Shown: piece after piece, positions 6,692 through 15,820 of the stretch | Position numbering within the stretch: position 1 is the first letter of the stretch | Layout of the letters: every line of letters starts with the position of its first letter | Origin: Ignavibacteriales bacterium UBA1304 | GTDB lineage: Bacteria; Bacteroidota; Ignavibacteria; Ignavibacteriales; Ignavibacteriaceae | NCBI GenBank assembly: GCA_002307295.1 | Contig: DBTY01000029.1 | Location: 14,470-78,469 of the forward strand | DNA length: 64,000 nucleotides | Direction: 5' to 3' | The notes under the pieces: model-generated | What the model was told of the DNA's origin: nothing | What the model saw: the letters and a program-made list of their open reading frames with translations, nothing else | The model's database searches: none | Made by a program: the position numbers and the translations under genes

Positions 6692-9240
6692 TATTTAACC
6701 AGATTATTTTTTTTCATATTCTCAAGATTAGCTTTGGTTTCGTTTAACAGTTTAATAGCCTCGCCAAGCTTTGGATTTTTTTCGGCCATCTTTGCCTGCA
6801 AACTATTCTGTTCGCTCTTTAACGTAGTAATTAGCTTTTCAAATTCTTCTATTTTCCCAGAAACAGCTTTCAGCTCTTTTATTTCAGCCGGAGTAGCTGG
6901 TTCTTTTGTAGCGCCAGTAATTTTACTGTCGTTTGCATTTTTAACCGCCGGAACATCTTTCTGGGCTAACTCATCCCGTTTAACGCCGTTAATTTTCTCT
7001 TCAACTTTTTTATCATCCGACTTAGCAGGTTTTGCGTCTTTATCTGTATTTTCAGGTTTAAGAGCCAGCGCGCTCTTTTTGGCTGAATCTGCCGCTGCTG
7101 CAGCTACTGAATTGGCAAGCGCTGCGGCTGACTTCTTTTTTTCGCGGTCAAGCCGATATACGTCAAGCTTCCCTTTTATTGCAGAAGCATAAATGCTTTT
7201 AGGATATTTAGTTACAATTGTATCATAGACTGCCGCTGCCGAATCAGACAATTTAAGATCGTTTTCCAAAACCCATCCGGCAGCTAAAAGCGCTTTAGGA
7301 GCTAAAGCCGATTTGGGATATTTCATATACAATCCATAAAAACCGTTTACAGAAGCGGAGTAATCTTTTTTGCGCATTATTTTTTCCGCTTCAATATAAG
7401 AACTATCCGCCGGATCATAATTTAGATCTATCTGTGGTTTCTTAAGCTTTAGAGCGGCGGCATTTACTATATTTTCCGTTTTGTAATTATTGTAAATCAA
7501 GTTAAACAAACTATCGGCCTTTGCCTTATTGTTTAACGATTCATAACAATTGCCAAGCGAATACGAAACCTGCGGCGTCAGCTTAGCGCCAGGATAATCC
7601 GTTAAGATATTTGAATAATAATAAACTGCCGAATCTACCATATTGAAATCGGCATAAAATACGTTGCCCATGTCATATCGCGATTTAACAATAAGGGTCG
7701 TAGCCGAATCCGCCGAAATCTGCGGTTTTACGGGAGCCGTTCCCTGCAATTTACTAAGTTGCGCCATAGCCTTGTAATTGCCTGTAGTATCTTTATTTTG
7801 ATTACTTTCGCCTATTTTATTATCAGGCGGCTTATTATCGGGCAGTTTGTTTTTAAGTTTGGTTGAATCGATTTTACTGGTATCTGTTTTAGTTTTGCTT
7901 GTATCAGTTTTAATTTTGCTCGTATCAATGTTTCTGCCCATTGAGTTAGTAAATTGCTCAAAAGACTTGCGGATATTAGCTTCATCGTTAGCCTCGCGCG
8001 TCATCATACCTAATCTTGTAGTATCTTCAACAAATTTCACAGAATCGCGGGCAAACTCTTCTGGATGCTTAATGTAATTTAATTGTTTTTCCTGATCTTT
8101 AAGCTGCGAACGGATGCCAAAATACTTTGTAAAAATAGCATTTTTAATAATGGCTTTTTCCTGATACTCAGGCGCGCTTGTTTGAGTAGCCGTTTTTTTA
8201 TAATAAACAGCCGCGCTATCAAAAAGGAGATATTTCTCTTCAAAAATTTTAGCAAGGAAGAACCTTGCAGTCCCTGCGCTTAAAGAAGTAGCAAAACCGG
8301 TATCTACAATAACTAATTTATTTATTGCTTTATCGTATTTGCCAAGCTCCATAAAAGACAGACCTGTTTCAAGTTCTATAACGTCGTATTTATCAGAATA
8401 TTTCGCTTCAGTTCTCATCTTCTGAAATATTTTCAAAGCTTCATCATTTTTCTTTACTAAACGTAATGTTTTACCAAGCTCTACAGTAGCGTTAAAGCGC
8501 ACGTCAAAAGTAGGAGAATAGCGGCTTACGCTTTGGAAAGCCTTAATAGCGTCGTCATATTGATTTAGACTATTATGAAGCTTCCCCATTTCATAACAGA
8601 TTTCGGCGGATATTTCAGAATCAAAATCGTATGCAATCAGATTTTTACATCCTTCAATAGCCGCTACTGAATTTTTTATTCTCAGCTGATACTTAATTTC
8701 TTCTATCAGCGTCTGCGTAATAATATTGCCGTTTCCTATTTTAGTAGCTTTTTCTTTAACGTCGGCAAGTATTTGCAGCCCTTTGTCAAAATTTCTCAAA
8801 CGCATTTGCGTTTTTCCGGACCATAGTTCGGCTTCAAGGACTAACTTGCTGTTAGGCTGAGTAGAAATAAGCTCGTCAAATTTTCGAGAAGCTTTCTGGT
8901 AGTTTTGCATATAATAGAAAGCCTTCCCCAGCATTAGCAAAGCGTCGTCTACATAAGAACTTTGCCCGTTAAATTGAAGCAGATTGGAAGATTTTTCTAT
9001 TACCTGATTAAACAGCGTTGTAGCAGTCGAAGGGATCGCAGGCTCCTCAAGATCGAGAAGGTTCTTTTTTTGTTCCTTCATTGCAGTTTCAGCCTGAGAA
9101 TAAAGATCGCTCAGGTTATAATAAAGGTTAAAGTACGTGGTAAAATCGCGCCATACGCCGCACCCGGGCGCCAGCAGACTAAGCGCGATAAGAAAAAGAC
9201 CTATATAGTTACCAATAGAGAAACGAAATAATTTTTTCAT
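6691..9240 (-). CDS. TPR lipoprotein, PorW/SprE-like (type IX secretion/gliding)
   Basis: 849 residues. The N-terminus is a lipoprotein signal with lipobox LAPGC near residue 27. After the Cys comes WRDFTTYFNLYYN, recalling the conserved start of SprE/PorW, an outer-membrane TPR lipoprotein of the type IX secretion system. Many TPR units follow (DDALLMLGKAFYYMQNYQKA, YDDAIKAFQSVSRYSP). About residues 440-475 form a Thr/Lys/Asp-rich linker with DTSKTKTDTSKIDS. After more TPRs, the last 200 residues are Lys/Ala-rich and probably coiled coil. Type IX tails elsewhere in the window fit this reading. The PorW assignment rests on general design and one motif, so it is tentative. It is coupled to mtgA downstream. 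Confidence 0.7.
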   Translation of the reverse strand: MKKLFRFSIGNYIGLFLIALSLLAPGCGVWRDFTTYFNLYYNLSDLYSQAETAMKEQKKNLLDLEEPAIPSTATTLFNQVIEKSSNLLQFNGQSSYVDDALLMLGKAFYYMQNYQKASRKFDELISTQPNSKLVLEAELWSGKTQMRLRNFDKGLQILADVKEKATKIGNGNIITQTLIEEIKYQLRIKNSVAAIEGCKNLIAYDFDSEISAEICYEMGKLHNSLNQYDDAIKAFQSVSRYSPTFDVRFNATVELGKTLRLVKKNDEALKIFQKMRTEAKYSDKYDVIELETGLSFMELGKYDKAINKLVIVDTGFATSLSAGTARFFLAKIFEEKYLLFDSAAVYYKKTATQTSAPEYQEKAIIKNAIFTKYFGIRSQLKDQEKQLNYIKHPEEFARDSVKFVEDTTRLGMMTREANDEANIRKSFEQFTNSMGRNIDTSKIKTDTSKTKTDTSKIDSTKLKNKLPDNKPPDNKIGESNQNKDTTGNYKAMAQLSKLQGTAPVKPQISADSATTLIVKSRYDMGNVFYADFNMVDSAVYYYSNILTDYPGAKLTPQVSYSLGNCYESLNNKAKADSLFNLIYNNYKTENIVNAAALKLKKPQIDLNYDPADSSYIEAEKIMRKKDYSASVNGFYGLYMKYPKSALAPKALLAAGWVLENDLKLSDSAAAVYDTIVTKYPKSIYASAIKGKLDVYRLDREKKKSAAALANSVAAAAADSAKKSALALKPENTDKDAKPAKSDDKKVEEKINGVKRDELAQKDVPAVKNANDSKITGATKEPATPAEIKELKAVSGKIEEFEKLITTLKSEQNSLQAKMAEKNPKLGEAIKLLNETKANLENMKKNNLVK

Positions 9241-9281
9241 ATTACAAGCTATAAAAGATAAAAAAAAAGAAAAAGGTATTT

Positions 9282-9620
9282 TTATATCGCTTCCCTACCC
9301 GCTTCCTCCGTTCTTATCCTGATTGCGTCCCGAACGTCATAAATGAAGATTTTTCCGTCGCCTACCTGCCCGGTTTTAGCAGTTTTCAAAATTGCCTCTA
9401 TAACCTTTTCTTCCTGATCGTCGTTTACAATAACTTCAATCTTGATTTTAGGGACGAATTCAATCTGATATTCGCTTCCGCGATAAGTCTCTTTATGCCC
9501 TTTTTGACGGCCGTAGCCTCTTACCTCGGTTATAGTAAGACCATGAATGCCTTCCTCGGTAAGGGCTTCTTTTACTTCGTCTAATTTAAAGGGCCGAATT
9601 ATTGCTTCTATTTTTTTCAT
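9282..9620 (-). CDS. glnB: nitrogen regulatory protein P-II
   Basis: 112 residues, exact PII length. PII trimers sense 2-oxoglutarate and ATP/ADP and control ammonium transport and glutamine synthetase. The T-loop carries Tyr51 (ETYRGSEYQIEF), the residue uridylylated in proteobacteria. The signature KTGQVGDGKIFIYDV and the end DAIRIRTEEAG are both present. No amtB or glnA lies adjacent, so it cannot be assigned to GlnB rather than GlnK with certainty. It sits 15 bp downstream of secA, on the same strand. Confidence 0.93.
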   Translation of the reverse strand: MKKIEAIIRPFKLDEVKEALTEEGIHGLTITEVRGYGRQKGHKETYRGSEYQIEFVPKIKIEVIVNDDQEEKVIEAILKTAKTGQVGDGKIFIYDVRDAIRIRTEEAGREAI

Positions 9621-9635
9621 TTTTATTTTTGGTTG

Positions 9636-12600
9636 TTACTTTCCGTGACACTGCTTGTATTTTTTACCGCTACCGCATGGGCATGGATCATTTCTTCCAA
9701 CTTTATCCTCTGCTTTTATAGGCTGAGGCTTGCCTGCAACCGCGGCTCCTTCATCTGCGCCGCTGTTTTGAGAAGAGTAGCCCGAAACGCTTTGCTTTGA
9801 TTCGACAGTCCTTCCTCTTGAAATTCTTCCTTTTTTAGTCTGCACTTCTTCAGGCGCCTGCGGGAAGAATTTGAAACTCAACGATACCACTTCGTTTCTC
9901 ATATCATCAAGCATTTCCAAAAATAATTTGTGAGCTTCGCCCTTATACTCAATCAATGGATCCTTTTGGCCATAAGCTCTTAGCCCTATTCCTTCTTTCA
10001 GGTCGTCCATTTCGCGCAAGTGTTCTTTCCACTTGTGATCTATCACGCTTAAAAACGCAAATCGTTCTAAGCGCGCCATCATTTCTGACCCAATAATTTC
10101 TTCTTTCTTCTGATAGAAAGTTTTAGCTACTTCAAGAATTTTATCCTTTACTCCGTCTTTGCCTAATTTTCCGTATTCGTCAGGAGTAACGGTCACGTCA
10201 ATTAGAAGATTCATCATAAGTTCTTCTTTTAATTGATCTAAATCTACGTCTTCTTTAGAATATTTTTCTACAACAACGTCGATATATTCGTCCAGCTTAT
10301 CCATCAATTCCGATTTCAGTCTGTCTCCGTTAAGCGCTCTGCCTCTGATAGTATAAATCATTTCGCGCTGCTGGTTCATAACGTTGTCATACTCAAGAAG
10401 TCTTTTTCTTATAGCAAAGTTATTTTCCTCAACTTTTTTCTGAGCTCTTTCAACAGAACGGGTAATAAGCGGATGCTGAATTACGTCCCCTTCCTGCAAT
10501 CCCATTCTACCCATAACAGAAGAGATTCTTTCGCTTCCGAATAAACGCATCAATTCATCTTCCAGAGAGAGGAAAAACTTTGAAGTTCCCGGATCGCCCT
10601 GACGGCCTGCGCGGCCTCTTAACTGACGGTCAATTCTACGGGATTCGTGTCTTTCTGTTCCAAGGATAAATAAGCCTCCTCTTTCAACCACGCCCGCGCC
10701 AAGTTTTATATCGGTTCCTCTACCAGCCATATTTGTAGCTATAGTTACCGCGCCCATCTGCCCGGCGTTTGCTACAATTTCAGCCTCGCGCTGATGCTGT
10801 TTAGCGTTCAACACATTATGAGGAATCCCTTTTCTTTTTAACATTCTGCTGATTGTTTCAGAAACGTCTACAGACGTTGTGCCGACCAGCACCGGTTGTC
10901 CGGCTTTTCTCAGTTCTTCAATTTTTTCAAAAATTGCGTTATATTTTTCTCTTTTTGTCTTATAAATTGAATCGTCCTGATCGTCGCGTACGACAGGTTG
11001 ATTGGTAGGAATTACTACTACTTCTAATTTATAGATTTCATAAAATTCGCTTTCTTCAGTTTCAGCCGTACCAGTCATACCGGCAAGTTTGTTATACATT
11101 CTGAAATAGTTCTGCAAAGTAATTGTAGCCAGGGTCTGAGTATCTCTTTCCACCTTAACATTTTCTTTTGCTTCTATAGCCTGATGAAGACCGTCGGAAT
11201 ATCTTCTTCCCGGCAAAACGCGTCCGGTAAATTCATCAACAATAGCTACTTTGCCTTCTTCCGTTACTACATATTCGTCGTCTTTTTCAAACAGCGTATA
11301 AGCTTTTAATAACTGCTGAACTGTGTGGATTCTTTCGCTTCTTTCGGCATAAAGATGATACAGACTATCTTTCTTTTTAATTTTTTCAGCTTCCGAAATT
11401 TCAGAATCGTTTTCAAATTTGCTTATTTCAGTGCCAATATCAGGAAGCACAAAGAAATCTTTATCTACCACTGTGCCTCTTGCAAGCTCGACTCTTCCAA
11501 TTTCAGTAGTATCGACCGAATTATTCTTTTCTTCAATAACGAAGTATAATTGCTCGTCGATTTCCGGCATGTACTTTCCTTTTTCGCGGTAGTAGTACAA
11601 CTCAGTTTCCTGCAATAATTTTTTATTGCTCGGTTCGCTTAAAAGTTTTGCAAGTTTTTTATTTTTAGGCAAGCCTCTGTAAGCGGTAAATAAATTTTTA
11701 CCCGCTTCGCTTTCTTTTGATTTTTCGCCGGTGGCCAAAAGCGTTTCAGCATCCTGAACAAACTGCGCAACAAGATTAGACTGCAATCTGTAAAGTCTTT
11801 CTACTCTCGGTTTCATTTCGTCAAATTTCTGATCGTCTTCGCCTACAGGACCCGAAATAATCAAAGGCGTTCTTGCTTCATCTATAAGTACTGAATCGAC
11901 TTCATCCACTATCGCAAAGTTATGCACCCGTTGTACCTGGCCGTCTTTATCAGAAGCCATGTTATCGCGCAGGAAGTCAAAACCAAATTCGTTATTAGTT
12001 CCATAGGTAATATCGCAGGCGTAAATTTCTTTCCTTTCGTCAGGATCCATTGTGTTAAGGATACACCCGACAGTAAGACCGTGATATTTAAAAATCTCTC
12101 CCATCCATTCGCTATCTCTTTCAGCAAGATAGTCGTTTACTGTTACAAGGTGAACGCCTCTGCCTGTAAGCGCGTTAAGATACATAGGTAAAGCTGCAAC
12201 TAAAGTTTTTCCTTCGCCCGTGGACATTTCTGCAATTTTGCCCTGATGCAAAACAACGCCGCCCATTAACTGGACGTCATATGGAACCATATCCCACGTT
12301 ACTTTAGAGCCTGCTACCGTCCAGCTTCTACCGACTAATCTTTGGCAAGTGCTCTTTACTACTGCATAAGCTTCGGGAAGAATTGCGTCAAGTACTTCTT
12401 CATATTTAGCGGTTAAATCGTCTTCTGACTTATCCAGCTCTTCATAAACGCTTTCGCGGTCAAAATCTTCATCGCCCTGAAGCTTTAAATTAAGCTCTTC
12501 AATCTTTTGTCTGATCTCGGACGTTTCATTCTGAATCTTTTCCTTAAACTCTGTAGTCTTAGCCTTTAGTTCGTCTTCAGTTAAATCTTTTATCTTTTCA

Positions 12601-12692
12601 TAATATTCATTTATCTCGTTAACGATAGGCCACAATTCTTTTTGATCTTTCGAATGTTTATCGCCGAAAATCTTTTTAATTAGATTAAGCAT
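9636..12692 (-). CDS. secA: preprotein translocase ATPase SecA
   Basis: 1018 residues. SecA drives Sec-dependent export. Walker A (MSTGEGKT) is near residue 160 and the DEAD-like box is in VDEVDSVLIDEARTPLIISG. The peptide-binding and second motor domains follow (TNMAGRGTDIKLG, then RQLRGRAGRQGDPG). The C-terminus is the zinc-binding SEC-C tail VGRNDPCPCGSGKKYKQCHG, which binds SecB. The protein is longer than the E. coli enzyme because of an insertion after the first motor region (about residues 280-420), common in Bacteroidota-type SecA. The 226 bp upstream of the start hold no gene and only weak hairpins; I found no SecM-like leader peptide. Confidence 0.98.
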   Translation of the reverse strand: MLNLIKKIFGDKHSKDQKELWPIVNEINEYYEKIKDLTEDELKAKTTEFKEKIQNETSEIRQKIEELNLKLQGDEDFDRESVYEELDKSEDDLTAKYEEVLDAILPEAYAVVKSTCQRLVGRSWTVAGSKVTWDMVPYDVQLMGGVVLHQGKIAEMSTGEGKTLVAALPMYLNALTGRGVHLVTVNDYLAERDSEWMGEIFKYHGLTVGCILNTMDPDERKEIYACDITYGTNNEFGFDFLRDNMASDKDGQVQRVHNFAIVDEVDSVLIDEARTPLIISGPVGEDDQKFDEMKPRVERLYRLQSNLVAQFVQDAETLLATGEKSKESEAGKNLFTAYRGLPKNKKLAKLLSEPSNKKLLQETELYYYREKGKYMPEIDEQLYFVIEEKNNSVDTTEIGRVELARGTVVDKDFFVLPDIGTEISKFENDSEISEAEKIKKKDSLYHLYAERSERIHTVQQLLKAYTLFEKDDEYVVTEEGKVAIVDEFTGRVLPGRRYSDGLHQAIEAKENVKVERDTQTLATITLQNYFRMYNKLAGMTGTAETEESEFYEIYKLEVVVIPTNQPVVRDDQDDSIYKTKREKYNAIFEKIEELRKAGQPVLVGTTSVDVSETISRMLKRKGIPHNVLNAKQHQREAEIVANAGQMGAVTIATNMAGRGTDIKLGAGVVERGGLFILGTERHESRRIDRQLRGRAGRQGDPGTSKFFLSLEDELMRLFGSERISSVMGRMGLQEGDVIQHPLITRSVERAQKKVEENNFAIRKRLLEYDNVMNQQREMIYTIRGRALNGDRLKSELMDKLDEYIDVVVEKYSKEDVDLDQLKEELMMNLLIDVTVTPDEYGKLGKDGVKDKILEVAKTFYQKKEEIIGSEMMARLERFAFLSVIDHKWKEHLREMDDLKEGIGLRAYGQKDPLIEYKGEAHKLFLEMLDDMRNEVVSLSFKFFPQAPEEVQTKKGRISRGRTVESKQSVSGYSSQNSGADEGAAVAGKPQPIKAEDKVGRNDPCPCGSGKKYKQCHGK

Positions 12693-12918
12693 TCATTATT
12701 CCTTTAGTAAAATAGAACTATAAATTAATTAATGACGATTTGAAATGCAATTTAAGAAGTAATGCCTTAAATTATGAAATAATTAAGACAAGAGCTAAAA
12801 AATTGGCCAGTAAAACGCCTAAATTTGCATAATTCAGCTTTATTAGCAAAAAGCCGACGTTTTTTTAGGCAAAATCATTTATTCCCCAAGAAAATGGGTT
12901 CTCTATTTATTTTAATTG

Positions 12919-13557
12919 TTATTGCTGAACTGGATTATCTTTTTGTAATTTTTTGTAAATACTCTTAAAAATTTCATTATTAAGGTATTTATTTGCCAAT
13001 AGATTTTGTTTTACTACAACTCCATCCTCGTCTATTGCCAATTTTGTAACTGAAAGAGTCGCTTCAGTCTGAACGTCTTTATAATCGGTTACAGAAATAG
13101 AGAATGAATATTTATTGCTTACTACATGGTCGTTATCATCTCGGTTAGATATTTCCACAGACGCGTCCACGCTGCTATTATCTTCATCGCCTCTATTGCC
13201 ATTTGAAATCAACGAAGCTATCCCAACAATCACTGCGACTCCTAATATCATAGCGCATGTATTTCTGTTTTGCTCTTTCTGCAATACGGCCATTTCTTCA
13301 GGTAAAAGGCCCATGCTATCATACTCGGCAGTAATAAGCCCGGTATTCAGGTCGCAGATGTTGATCCGGTATCCCCGTTCTTTTAGAACGTCTATAGCGG
13401 CGTAATATACTTCGTCCTTTGCATTATTATATATTTCGCTGGGTTTATAATCAGGACTGTCATATTCTTTCAGGTAATCGTACGAACTGCTTCCGCAGCC
13501 GGAAATTGACGTAATTAACAGCGCAGATATGAGCAAGTATGTTATTTGTTTTTTCAT
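12919..13557 (-). CDS. hypothetical lipoprotein with internal hydrophobic segment
   Basis: 212 residues from the ATG at 13557; a GTG two codons upstream is possible but less well spaced. The lipobox is SISGC near residue 21. The middle has a pattern seen in small lipoproteins (YYAAIDVLKERGYRINICD, then TGLITAEYDS). A glycine/alanine-rich hydrophobic stretch (CAMILGVAVIVGIASLIS) could cross a membrane or be a glycine-zipper. The C-terminal 80 residues look like beta strands (YSFSISVTDYKDVQTEATLS). I do not recognise a named family. It stands alone between secA and the DUF5131/TcmP locus. Confidence 0.6.
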   Translation of the reverse strand: MKKQITYLLISALLITSISGCGSSSYDYLKEYDSPDYKPSEIYNNAKDEVYYAAIDVLKERGYRINICDLNTGLITAEYDSMGLLPEEMAVLQKEQNRNTCAMILGVAVIVGIASLISNGNRGDEDNSSVDASVEISNRDDNDHVVSNKYSFSISVTDYKDVQTEATLSVTKLAIDEDGVVVKQNLLANKYLNNEIFKSIYKKLQKDNPVQQ

Positions 13558-13715
13558 TAACACTCTGGATTTTACCTCACATAAACAAATTCCATGCCTT
13601 TTATTTTCCCCACAGATTTAATGCGCAATAACAGAATTTAAATAAAACATGTCCTTATTTTCCATCATACTGTTTCAAAAAGCATACATAGCTTCTGTTT
13701 TTAGAAAAATTAAGC

Positions 13716-13772
13716 AAATAATAAAGCAAAGCTCCCATTCAATTTAATTATGGAAGCTTTGCTTTATTATTT
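13716..13772. terminator. perfect 18-bp inverted repeat, probable terminator
   Basis: The arm at 13716-13733 and its exact reverse complement at 13755-13772 (each 18 bp, core AAAGCAAAGCT / AGCTTTGCTTT) enclose 21 bp. After one mismatch the pairing continues for four more bases toward the loop. It lies 82 bp beyond the stop of the DUF5131 gene, at the edge of the accessory locus, and the A/T-rich arm ends suit a bidirectional terminator. It could instead be the hairpin of a small non-autonomous element. Confidence 0.5.
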
Positions 13773-13853
13773 ATAGAATAATTTTCGTTTCGCTTTTACT
13801 CAGTGAAAACGGGCATAGTGAACAAGATCAGACCATGTCTGTAATTTTAAAAG

Positions 13854-14576
13854 TTATGACGCTTTCCGAAGGATTGGCATTTCGCTCCATGCTCTCCCTT
13901 GAATAAGTCTTCCAGCTTTCTTTTTGCGAACGCCACCCCATTGCTTAAAGAAAAACGGGACGTTTGAATCGATACATTGATCTCTAATTTCCAAAACCCA
14001 TTCTTCACTCATTGGTCGCGCGCCCGGTCCTGATTCGCCGCCTACAATAACCCAATCGATATCTGTTAAATCCATTTTTTTTATTGGTCCAATTAAAGGT
14101 TCAATAGATAAAAATTTTACTTCGGCATTTGTTTCCCGTAAATGGTCTATCCTATAAGTATAGTCCTCATTTTCCACGCTTACGCCCATCCAGATATTCT
14201 CGCTCCAAGAAAGTTTAGATTGCAATTCAAGAAGTCTTTCAGAGCGTTTAGTAAGTACTTGGAAGCGATGCCAATCAGCTTTATTCATTACTTTAAACAT
14301 TTTTTCAATAAAACTAAACGGGACTTTTTCATGAAACAGGTCGCTCATAGAGTTGACAAAAATAGTTTGCGGTTTTTTCCATGTTAAAGGCAGTTCCAAA
14401 ACATGTTCGTGTAAAGAGAGCTTAAAACCTTGATCATAATTTAAAGATCCCATAGCTTTCAGCCTCTTTGCCATCCTCTCTGCATAACAAAATTTACATC
14501 CGGGGCTTATTTTGTTGCAACCTATTATTGGGTTCCACGTTGATTCTGTCCATTCTATCGTTGATTTTTGTGCCAT
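13854..14576 (-). CDS. DUF5131 (phage Gp37/Gp68-like) three-Cys-motif protein
   Basis: 240 residues. It starts STIEWTESTWNPIIGC and has CNKISPGCKFCYAERMA, the three-cysteine motif that defines the family and resembles a radical-SAM cluster site with altered spacing. It continues IFVNSMSDLFHEKVPF, then VLTKRSERLL, WMGVSVEN and DWVIVGGESGPGARPM, and ends FFFKQWGG and GRAWSEMP, all family hallmarks. The reaction is not known. Family members typically sit beside tcmP, and here the two tcmP fragments are on the same strand upstream, the nearer one only 6 bp away. Length and motifs look intact, so this gene may still work even though its partner is broken. Confidence 0.9.
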   Translation of the reverse strand: MAQKSTIEWTESTWNPIIGCNKISPGCKFCYAERMAKRLKAMGSLNYDQGFKLSLHEHVLELPLTWKKPQTIFVNSMSDLFHEKVPFSFIEKMFKVMNKADWHRFQVLTKRSERLLELQSKLSWSENIWMGVSVENEDYTYRIDHLRETNAEVKFLSIEPLIGPIKKMDLTDIDWVIVGGESGPGARPMSEEWVLEIRDQCIDSNVPFFFKQWGGVRKKKAGRLIQGRAWSEMPILRKAS

Positions 14577-14582
14577 AATAAA

Positions 14583-14819
14583 TTAGTCAAATAGTGAAAG
14601 TTCTGTATTCCTTTTCTTTACTTTTCCCCAAAAATCATAACCTGTCTTGTGCTTTGAATAAAACGCTAAATCATATAATGGCAGATTTTTTTCATCTGAT
14701 CGGATTTCGATAAAACTATCAAGAGCTTCTTGTCGAAATCCCAGCTTGGTCATTTGTTCATTATACTCTTTAGCAAAAGACCTAACAAGATTAATATGTT
14801 TTCCAAGGCTTTTTCCCAT
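14583..14819 (-). pseudogene. tcmP: 3' fragment of three-Cys-motif partner gene tcmP
   Basis: 78 residues. The end (LPLYDLAFYSKHKTGYDFW) fits the C-terminal signature of TcmP proteins, lYyLiFaSKHplGxxfW. The preceding YNEQMTKLGFRQEA fits the helix before it. The methyltransferase-like N-terminal domain is missing here and is found at 18913-19539 on the same strand, ending where this piece would continue. In-frame TAG and TGA codons sit just upstream of the ATG, and the Shine-Dalgarno is weak. I therefore read it as the severed 3' part of one gene, although expression as a small separate subunit is possible. It lies 6 bp upstream of the DUF5131 gene. Confidence 0.65.
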
Positions 14820-15200
14820 CGCTCACTACGTTATCCCAAAAAAATGCGACAATGCTTCGTAAGATGAAAGACCGGCAGCCTTTTATGAATAATATCGCGC
14901 AAATTATGCTAAAGGCGGTTCAAGATATCTTTTCGACACAGAGAGCGAGATAGGCGACTGGCTTCAACTTTGCAAGTCTTGAAAAAGACAAAAAGGGCTT
15001 ACTGCCTGAACGCTTATCTGGAGCAGGAGTTTATTGTGTTCTATTTCTGTGTGTGCTCCAAACGAAGAAGCGGTTGTCTGGAAAAATAAAAAGCATGCGA
15101 AAATTAAAAACGGCGGATGCATAATTAACAGCTCTCCCAAAAGCGAAACATTTAAGCGTTAGCGAAGTTTAGCAATGGTTGTGTCTGTGAAGCGTTGGCA
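14820..15200. other. about 380 bp without an intact gene, inside the tcmP gap
   Basis: No frame stays open for long. Short peptide-like runs appear in different plus-strand frames, for example SRYLFDTESEIGDWLQLCKS and AYCLNAYLEQEFIVFYF, which could be remains of a decayed gene, but I recognise no family. The left edge carries ACTAC (14825-14829), also present at 18912-18916 at the other end of the gap. Confidence 0.4.
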
Positions 15201-15818
15201 CTATAAGTTTGATAAATCTGTAAAATCAAAAAATAAATGTTTCAATATGCCAATATTTGAATGGTTTGATTCAAAATAAGTTTTTAACGATCTATTTTCC
15301 ACCGATTTTAAAATTTCAGTATTCCGTCCATCTTTCGCTAATAAGGAATTAATTCCTTCTACCGTCTCATTTGTTTTGCCTTCAAGAAGATAACCAATTA
15401 GACTGCCATTAGTGTATTTTTTGGATGCAAAATTATTAATTCCAGTATCAATGTATCTGCGCTTTAACGCAGAATCATTTTGTTTCAAATTTTTAGCTTC
15501 AAAGAAATACTCATATTCGTAAGCCGATATAAATGTTGTCAGCCGAAAATCTATCCTTGGTAATTTATCTGCAAAACCTTTTGTTCTTGGAATATCTTTG
15601 GGAATTTTTGCTTCTACATTAGTTGAAACTTTCCATTTTCGCCTTAAAGGGTTTTCTATGATGTGTCTAAGCAATTCGGAAGAAATATCGTTCTCAATCC
15701 AATCTAATTGTATCACTTTTTCGTTTAAGGAAGTTTTATATGCTCCAATAATTAGCTGAAAACACCTTTGCTCAAAAGTATTTCTGAAGGCCTCGCAGAC
15801 ATCTACGTTAATTGCCAT
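15201..15818 (-). CDS. putative PD-(D/E)XK restriction endonuclease
   Basis: 205 residues from the ATG at 15818, which has GGGA seven bases upstream; a TTG at 15824 overlapping the methylase stop is an alternative. Residues about 89-110 (RIDFRL, then YEYEYFFEAKNLKQ) give a D-x16-E-x-K arrangement, Asp90, Glu107 and Lys109, typical of PD-(D/E)XK nucleases. After it come RRYIDTGINNF and NGSLIGYLLEG, plausible core helix and strand. It directly follows the large adenine methylase, so it probably cuts DNA that the methylase does not protect. I do not know the exact family. No HsdS or HsdR gene is near. Confidence 0.6.
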   Translation of the reverse strand: MAINVDVCEAFRNTFEQRCFQLIIGAYKTSLNEKVIQLDWIENDISSELLRHIIENPLRRKWKVSTNVEAKIPKDIPRTKGFADKLPRIDFRLTTFISAYEYEYFFEAKNLKQNDSALKRRYIDTGINNFASKKYTNGSLIGYLLEGKTNETVEGINSLLAKDGRNTEILKSVENRSLKTYFESNHSNIGILKHLFFDFTDLSNL

Positions 15819-15820
15819 TG

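Noticed and set aside
6674..7192. Plus-strand frame opposite the TPR lipoprotein tail
   Set aside because: It is the complement of the Lys/Ala-rich coding region; the minus-strand gene is continuous with the TPR domains.
12693..12918. A SecM-like leader peptide upstream of secA
   Set aside because: No short frame with a signal-like or arrest-like sequence was found, and the hairpins are weak.
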